Part shown: positions 59,772 through 64,000 of the stretch, piece by piece
Numbering within the stretch: position 1 is the stretch's first letter
How the letters are laid out: each line of letters opens with the position of its first letter
DNA from: Croceimicrobium sp963974215
GTDB taxonomy: Bacteria; Bacteroidota; Bacteroidia; Flavobacteriales; Schleiferiaceae
Assembly: GCA_963974215.1 (NCBI GenBank)
Contig: CAXBBL010000002.1
Location: 1 to 64,000, forward strand
Reading direction: 5' to 3'
DNA: 64,000 nt
The notes under the pieces: generated by a model
What the model was told of the DNA's origin: nothing
Databases searched by the model: none
Seen by the model: only the letters and a program-made list of their open reading frames with translations
Program-made: the position numbers and the translations under genes

Positions 59772-61019
59772 CTATTGAGTAAATTTCTGAACTTCTTTTC
59801 GAAGTAGGTCTAAAGCCATCAAGGCTGTTTTGCGAATATTACGCCCTCTATCTGTCCCGAACTGATACTTTCTTGTACTCGTTTTATCTGGACCTGCAAT
59901 TGCGATCCAAACGGTACCCACTGGTTTTGAGATACTTCCGCCGCCAGGACCTGCAATACCTGTTGTAGCTACACCAAAATCTGTTTTCATTCGGCTCTTA
60001 ATTCCTTCCGCCATTTCTATGGCCACCTGCTCACTAACTGCTCCAAAATTTTCTAAACTTTTTTTACTCACGCCTAAAAAATCGCTCTTAGCTTGGTTGC
60101 TATAGCTCATCACACCCCCCATAAAATATTCCGAGCTGCCAGCAATACTCGTAATTAAATGGCCTATATATCCGCCAGTACAGCTTTCCGCTAAAGCAAG
60201 GGTAAGTCCATTATTCTTCAAAGAAATACCCACCACTTCCTCCAGCGACTGGGCATTTTCGCCAAAAATTAGCGGTCCTAGAATACTTTCGAGACCTTTC
60301 ATCTGTTCCTCCACCTCTTTTTTGGCCTGGGCATTGCTCGCTGCAAAGCCTGTCAAGCGCAAGCGCACCAAACCGGGAGAGGGCAAATAAGCGAGCTTTA
60401 AATTAGGCGCTAAAGCAGTTTCCCAGTCGCTTAGCATTTCGGCTAAATCGCTTTCGCCCCTACCTTGCACTAATACAGTTTTATGAAAAAGACCACCCGC
60501 TTCAAAATGCTCAATTATCCAAGGCACAATCTTATCTTTTACCAAATGCTCAGTTTCATAAGGCACACCTGGACTGGAAAAATAATGTCTGCCTTCTTTC
60601 TCAAAGTGCATCCCTGGAGCGGTTCCCACTTCATTAATAATAACCTTGCATGAGCTAGGAACGTAAGCCTGCTGGCGATGCACTTCTTTGGGTTCTCGGT
60701 TGAAGCTTTTAAATAAGGACTGTACATTTTCGTATACCGCTTCATTAAAAACCATTTCTCCGCCAAAATAATCGAGCAAGGTTTTCTTGGTGATATCATC
60801 TTTAGTAGGACCTAAACCCCCCGTCATAAAAACCATGGTCGTTTTTGGGTGAAGGCTATCTAAAGCTAAACGAATGGCTTCGTCGCTATCGGCTATTACC
60901 CGCTTCTGCTCTACTTTTATACCCAATAAATTGAGTTGAGTAGCGATAAATGATGAATTTGTATCTATAGTTTGCCCGATTAGAATTTCGTCGCCAATGG
61001 CTATAATTTCTGCTTGCAT
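59772..61019 (-). CDS. cinA: CinA-like protein / nicotinamide-nucleotide amidase
   Basis: 415 residues from the ATG at 61019 (MQAEIIAIGDEIL), the usual start; the frame extends 23 codons upstream. A MoaB/MogA-like domain (GGLGPTKDDITKKTL) is followed by the CinA C-terminal NMN amidase domain (LALAESCTGGYIGHLITSIAG, ATTGIAGPGGGSISKPVGTVW). It recycles NMN and may hydrolyse nucleotide pyrophosphates. Confidence 0.94.
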   Translation of the reverse strand: MQAEIIAIGDEILIGQTIDTNSSFIATQLNLLGIKVEQKRVIADSDEAIRLALDSLHPKTTMVFMTGGLGPTKDDITKKTLLDYFGGEMVFNEAVYENVQSLFKSFNREPKEVHRQQAYVPSSCKVIINEVGTAPGMHFEKEGRHYFSSPGVPYETEHLVKDKIVPWIIEHFEAGGLFHKTVLVQGRGESDLAEMLSDWETALAPNLKLAYLPSPGLVRLRLTGFAASNAQAKKEVEEQMKGLESILGPLIFGENAQSLEEVVGISLKNNGLTLALAESCTGGYIGHLITSIAGSSEYFMGGVMSYSNQAKSDFLGVSKKSLENFGAVSEQVAIEMAEGIKSRMKTDFGVATTGIAGPGGGSISKPVGTVWIAIAGPDKTSTRKYQFGTDRGRNIRKTALMALDLLRKEVQKFTQ

Positions 61020-61129
61020 TAATCTTTTTTGAGAGGATTCAAAGGTATTGTTTATCGCAGAAAGCCTCTGCTTGATTTGAAAATTCATCTACTTTTTTTC
61101 CGATCTTGCCGTCCAAATTTTAAAAAGCG

Positions 61130-61843
61130 ATGAAAAAACTATTAGCTCTGGCCTTAGTGCTATTTACCATGACATCTTGTGATGTTTTAATGCAAATTGC
61201 CGAAGAAGGTGCTAAAGGAGCCTCCAGCTTACCGCCCAGTGAAAGTGAAATTAGTACAGGTCTAAAGGAAGCTTTACGAGTGGGGATAACCAATGCCGTT
61301 AGCAGTAGTTCTGCAAAAAATGGATTTTTAAACAATTCCCTAATAAAAATCCCTTTCCCTCCCGAAGCAGAGCGTGCCGCCAATACTTTACGTGATTTAG
61401 GTATGGGAAATATGGTTGACCAGTTTGTTGAAACACTAAACCACGGAGCTGAGCAGGCATCTGCCAAAGCCACGCCCATATTTGTAAATGCCATTACTAA
61501 AATGAGCTTTAGCGATGTGTTTGCTATTTACCGCGGCGATACTGATGCCGCCACCCAGTATTTAAAAAGGACTACCGGTGATGAATTAAAAGCAGCCTTC
61601 CGCCCTGTAATTAAAGATGCCATTACTAAAGTGGAGCTTACCAAATACTGGAATCCCATTGCCTCTAATTATAACCGTATTCCTTTTGTACAAAAGGTAA
61701 ATCCCAATTTAGAGGATTATGTTTTAGACCAAACACTTAACGGTTTGTTTCTGGTGGTTGCCCAAGAGGAGGCCAAAATTAGATTAGATCCCGCTGCGCG
61801 AGTAAGTAGCATTCTTAAAAAAGTGTTCGGCTATAAAGGTTAG
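61130..61843 (+). CDS. DUF4197 lipoprotein
   Basis: 237 residues, lipobox MTSC at about residue 17. DUF4197 pattern: EISTGLKEALRVGITNAV, IPFPPEAERAANTLRDLGMG, VDQFVETLNHGAEQA and AYFxxxT-like DAATQYLKRTTGDEL. Unknown function, widely found in envelopes of Gram-negative bacteria. Divergent from cinA. Confidence 0.88.
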   Translation: MKKLLALALVLFTMTSCDVLMQIAEEGAKGASSLPPSESEISTGLKEALRVGITNAVSSSSAKNGFLNNSLIKIPFPPEAERAANTLRDLGMGNMVDQFVETLNHGAEQASAKATPIFVNAITKMSFSDVFAIYRGDTDAATQYLKRTTGDELKAAFRPVIKDAITKVELTKYWNPIASNYNRIPFVQKVNPNLEDYVLDQTLNGLFLVVAQEEAKIRLDPAARVSSILKKVFGYKG

Positions 61844-61871
61844 TATCCTCCCTGCAACGATCAATTATACA

Positions 61872-61890
61872 GCGTGAGTTCGACTATACA
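61872..61890. repeat. Solitary end of the intergenic inverted-repeat family
   Basis: GCGTGAGTTCGAC followed by TATACA, matching the end of copy 1 over about 13 bases. Short enough that chance is possible. Confidence 0.35.
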
Positions 61891-61897
61891 ATTAAAG

Positions 61898-61926
61898 AAA
61901 GACTGGGTTTCCGCTCAGTCTTTTTT
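61898..61926. terminator. Terminator between DUF4197 and penicillin-binding protein genes
   Basis: 8-bp stem AAAGACTG/CAGTCTTT (61898-61905 with 61916-61923) followed by Ts on the plus strand. The last bases overlap the end of the penicillin-binding protein gene. Confidence 0.7.
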
Positions 61927-64000
61927 CTTTTTAAAGATTCGGTTCCACCAAGAATCGCCTTTTTCTTTTTCCTCCTCATCTGAGTCATCGCCGATACCAT
62001 TTAATAAGTCCATAAGCTTCTCCCCCACATTTGCGTCACGCCAATCTGCGCAAGCTAAAACTTCCCGCTGATTAGAGTCTAATGAAACCCACTGGTTGCG
62101 ACGATAAGTCGAGCCTTTGTAATCTCTAATTGTAGCGCCAAACACTGGCAAAGCCATGGCTGAGCCCGAGCCTAAAGCGCCTGTACGAAAACGAATGAGT
62201 GAATTTTCACCCCCCATCCATGTGCTCATTACCAAGGCATCATTATAGCCAACAAACCACGCATCGGAGTAATTCTGTGAAGTACCTGTTTTACCGGCCC
62301 ACTCATCCTTAATACCATAGCGCCACGAGAGCGAGCCCGCAGTTCCATCCTTCACCACTTGTTGCAGCATATAGTTCATCAGGGTGGCGGTATTCTCTTT
62401 TATCACTCTTTCTTTGCTCTTCGGCAGATGCCTATAAATAATATCCCCCTGAGATGACCGTACTTCTTCAATTAAATAGGGCTCTATCTTATAGCCACCA
62501 TTGGCAAAACAAGCATAAACAATAGCCATTTCCAAGGGAGAGGCAGAACCCGTTCCTAAAGCAATACTGGGGCCTTCGGGTAATTTATTCTCAATTCCCA
62601 TATTACGTGCTAAAATGGCCAATTCCTCCTCCGAGTATTTCATTAACCACTCTACCGTAACTGTATTGATCGATTTTTTTAAAGCACCCGTCATGCTAAA
62701 ATAGCCTTCGTATTTATCGTCGTAATTGCGCGGCGACCAATTATCGTAGGCTGGGTATTCTTGCCTTTCGGCAGATAGGTAAGTACAGGGTTCCTCGTTA
62801 TTTTCTAGAGCCATGGCATAAACCAGAGGCTTAAAAGTAGAAGCTGTCGGTTTTACTGCGAGCACATTATCGTAAGGTAAATATCGAAAATTAGAACCAC
62901 CAAGCCAGGCGCGTACCGCTCCAGTTTGCGGGTCTAGGGCAACCGAACCAATGCGCAGTAGCTTTAAATAATGACTTAAGGAGTCTTCGATACTGAGCTT
63001 CTTTTCTATAAAACCAGCCGGGTGATATAAACGCATGGGCCGTGCTTTTTTGGCTTCCGCGAAAATCTCTTCCTCACTTAATCCCTGGGCGAGCATTCTT
63101 TTAAACCAAGGCGTTTGTGCTAATTTTTGATCGAAAAATACTTGATTAGAAGACCAAGGGTTTTTAGCAGACCAATGTTGGTCGAACTTTTTCTGTAGCT
63201 GACTAAGATGCGCCAAAGCGGCATTGCGCAGTGAATTATGCAATTTCGCGTCCAAGGTCGTAGTAACGATTAGGCCATCAGTTTCAATTTGCCATTCGCG
63301 TCCATCGGGACGAAGTTTATCGGCTAAAATCTTTTGCAATTCACCTTTAACCTGACTACTGAAGTAGGCGGCCGGACTTTCCCGGTCTAAGTTGCGATAG
63401 CTTAATTGCAAGGGAAGTGCTTGCAGGGAATCGCGTTCTGCTGCCGAAATCTTTTCACTCCTCGCCATCTGCGCCAGCACCGTATTGCGACGTTCTAAGG
63501 CAGGCTCGGGGTTTAAACGAGGATTGTAGTAGGTGTTCGCCTTTAATAAGCCGATTAATACAGCTGACTCTTGCAGCTTTAATTGTTTGGGTGGGCGATT
63601 AAAAAAGCGCAAACTGCCCGCTGCAATACCGAAAGTATTTTCCGAAAAACTTACGGTATTTAAATAGAGCGTTATAATCTCATCCTTCGAATAAATGGAC
63701 TCGATTCGGCGAGCAATAATAATTTCTTTCACCTTATTAACGGGCATGCTAAACCACGAAAAATCGGGACGACCAAAGAGATTTTTTGCCAATTGCTGGC
63801 TTATGGTACTGCCGCCACCCGCGCTGCGATCGCCCAATAATATTGTTTTAAAAATAACGCGAACTAAACTGCGGTAATCAATACCCTTATGCTCGTAAAA
63901 CCTTTCATCCTCGGTAGAAGTTAAGGCATCGCGTAAGTGTTGCGGCATTTCCTCAAAACTAAGAGGGTCGCGGTTTTGGCTATAAATTTTTGCTAAGAGA
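61915..64000 (-). CDS. Class A penicillin-binding protein (5' end outside window)
   Basis: The frame stays open past the ATG at 63948 to the window end, and the upstream residues (AKIYSQNRDPLSFEE) belong to the conserved core, so the start is missing. The glycosyltransferase domain (GT51) has TEDERFYEHKGID and GGSTISQQLAKNLF. The transpeptidase domain has SxxK in TASTFKPLVYA, SxN in KKSINTV and KTG in WAGKTGTSQ. It polymerises and cross-links peptidoglycan in the periplasm. A charged, lysine-rich tail (WWNRIFKKKKD) ends it. PBP1A/1C class cannot be fixed, though the order of motifs favours PBP1A. Confidence 0.94.
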   Translation of the reverse strand, partial: LLAKIYSQNRDPLSFEEMPQHLRDALTSTEDERFYEHKGIDYRSLVRVIFKTILLGDRSAGGGSTISQQLAKNLFGRPDFSWFSMPVNKVKEIIIARRIESIYSKDEIITLYLNTVSFSENTFGIAAGSLRFFNRPPKQLKLQESAVLIGLLKANTYYNPRLNPEPALERRNTVLAQMARSEKISAAERDSLQALPLQLSYRNLDRESPAAYFSSQVKGELQKILADKLRPDGREWQIETDGLIVTTTLDAKLHNSLRNAALAHLSQLQKKFDQHWSAKNPWSSNQVFFDQKLAQTPWFKRMLAQGLSEEEIFAEAKKARPMRLYHPAGFIEKKLSIEDSLSHYLKLLRIGSVALDPQTGAVRAWLGGSNFRYLPYDNVLAVKPTASTFKPLVYAMALENNEEPCTYLSAERQEYPAYDNWSPRNYDDKYEGYFSMTGALKKSINTVTVEWLMKYSEEELAILARNMGIENKLPEGPSIALGTGSASPLEMAIVYACFANGGYKIEPYLIEEVRSSQGDIIYRHLPKSKERVIKENTATLMNYMLQQVVKDGTAGSLSWRYGIKDEWAGKTGTSQNYSDAWFVGYNDALVMSTWMGGENSLIRFRTGALGSGSAMALPVFGATIRDYKGSTYRRNQWVSLDSNQREVLACADWRDANVGEKLMDLLNGIGDDSDEEEKEKGDSWWNRIFKKKKD

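Noticed and set aside
61120..61494. 124-codon minus-strand frame opposite the DUF4197 gene
   Set aside because: Antisense shadow of a gene with a lipobox and family motifs.
1..64000. CRISPR array, prophage or integrated plasmid
   Set aside because: No regular short repeats with spacers, no cas genes, no integrase, capsid, terminase or replication genes were found.

Overview
The window comes from the chromosome of a member of the Bacteroidota, most likely the order Flavobacteriales. Evidence for this is the type IX secretion (T9SS) C-terminal sorting domains, lipoproteins whose lipidated cysteine is followed by Asn-Arg or Gln-Asp-Asp-Glu, a transketolase split into two genes, the rpmB-rpmG-DUF4295 trio beside ftsY and rimO, a bacillithiol deacetylase, and promoters of the TTG-N19-TANNTTTG type. 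Genus is not resolved. Coding density is high, with almost no Shine-Dalgarno signals. The first and last genes run off the window.

Layout. 1-6518: the end of a large T9SS-secreted protein, a MATE exporter, a membrane-anchored MutS-like ATPase and a small lipoprotein. 6114-23203: a surface-polysaccharide locus. One tight minus-strand operon carries three GT2 and one GT4 glycosyltransferases. A plus-strand pair encodes a secreted unknown and an O-antigen polymerase/ligase-like protein. A second minus-strand operon runs from a sigma-54 response regulator, an Hpt protein and a CheY-like receiver straight into a receiver-fused sugar transferase, a half-length TolC-like protein and a Wzc-like chain-length protein with a damaged kinase domain. 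A flippase, a sulfotransferase and another glycosyltransferase complete it. Together these could build, flip, polymerise, sulfate and export a repeat-unit glycan under phosphorelay control.

23208-35740: a T9SS-sorted LVIVD-type protein, topoisomerase IV (parE-small membrane gene-parC, all overlapping), ychF, the split transketolase with a secreted VWA protein between its halves, and a YaiO-like outer-membrane protein. 36567-46917: six paralogous lipoproteins in tandem, the most distinctive block. Beside it, divergently, lie an ECF sigma factor, an anti-sigma-like membrane protein and a Spy-like periplasmic protein. 48606-55805: tRNA-His, an acyltransferase, a glycosyltransferase, bshB1, a surface lipoprotein, ndk, a DciA-like protein, recF, a TPR membrane protein and ribH. 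56023-64000: rimO, ftsY, ribosomal protein genes, cinA, a DUF4197 protein and a class A penicillin-binding protein.

The gene-free stretches hold a previously unlabelled family of intergenic elements, about 160-265 bp long with imperfect terminal inverted repeats (core TAACSTGARTTCGAC). Full copies lie at 13007-13271, 35738-35902 (inverted) and 58378-58636, with solitary ends at 30954, 55978 and 61872. No CRISPR array, prophage, transposase gene or rRNA was seen.
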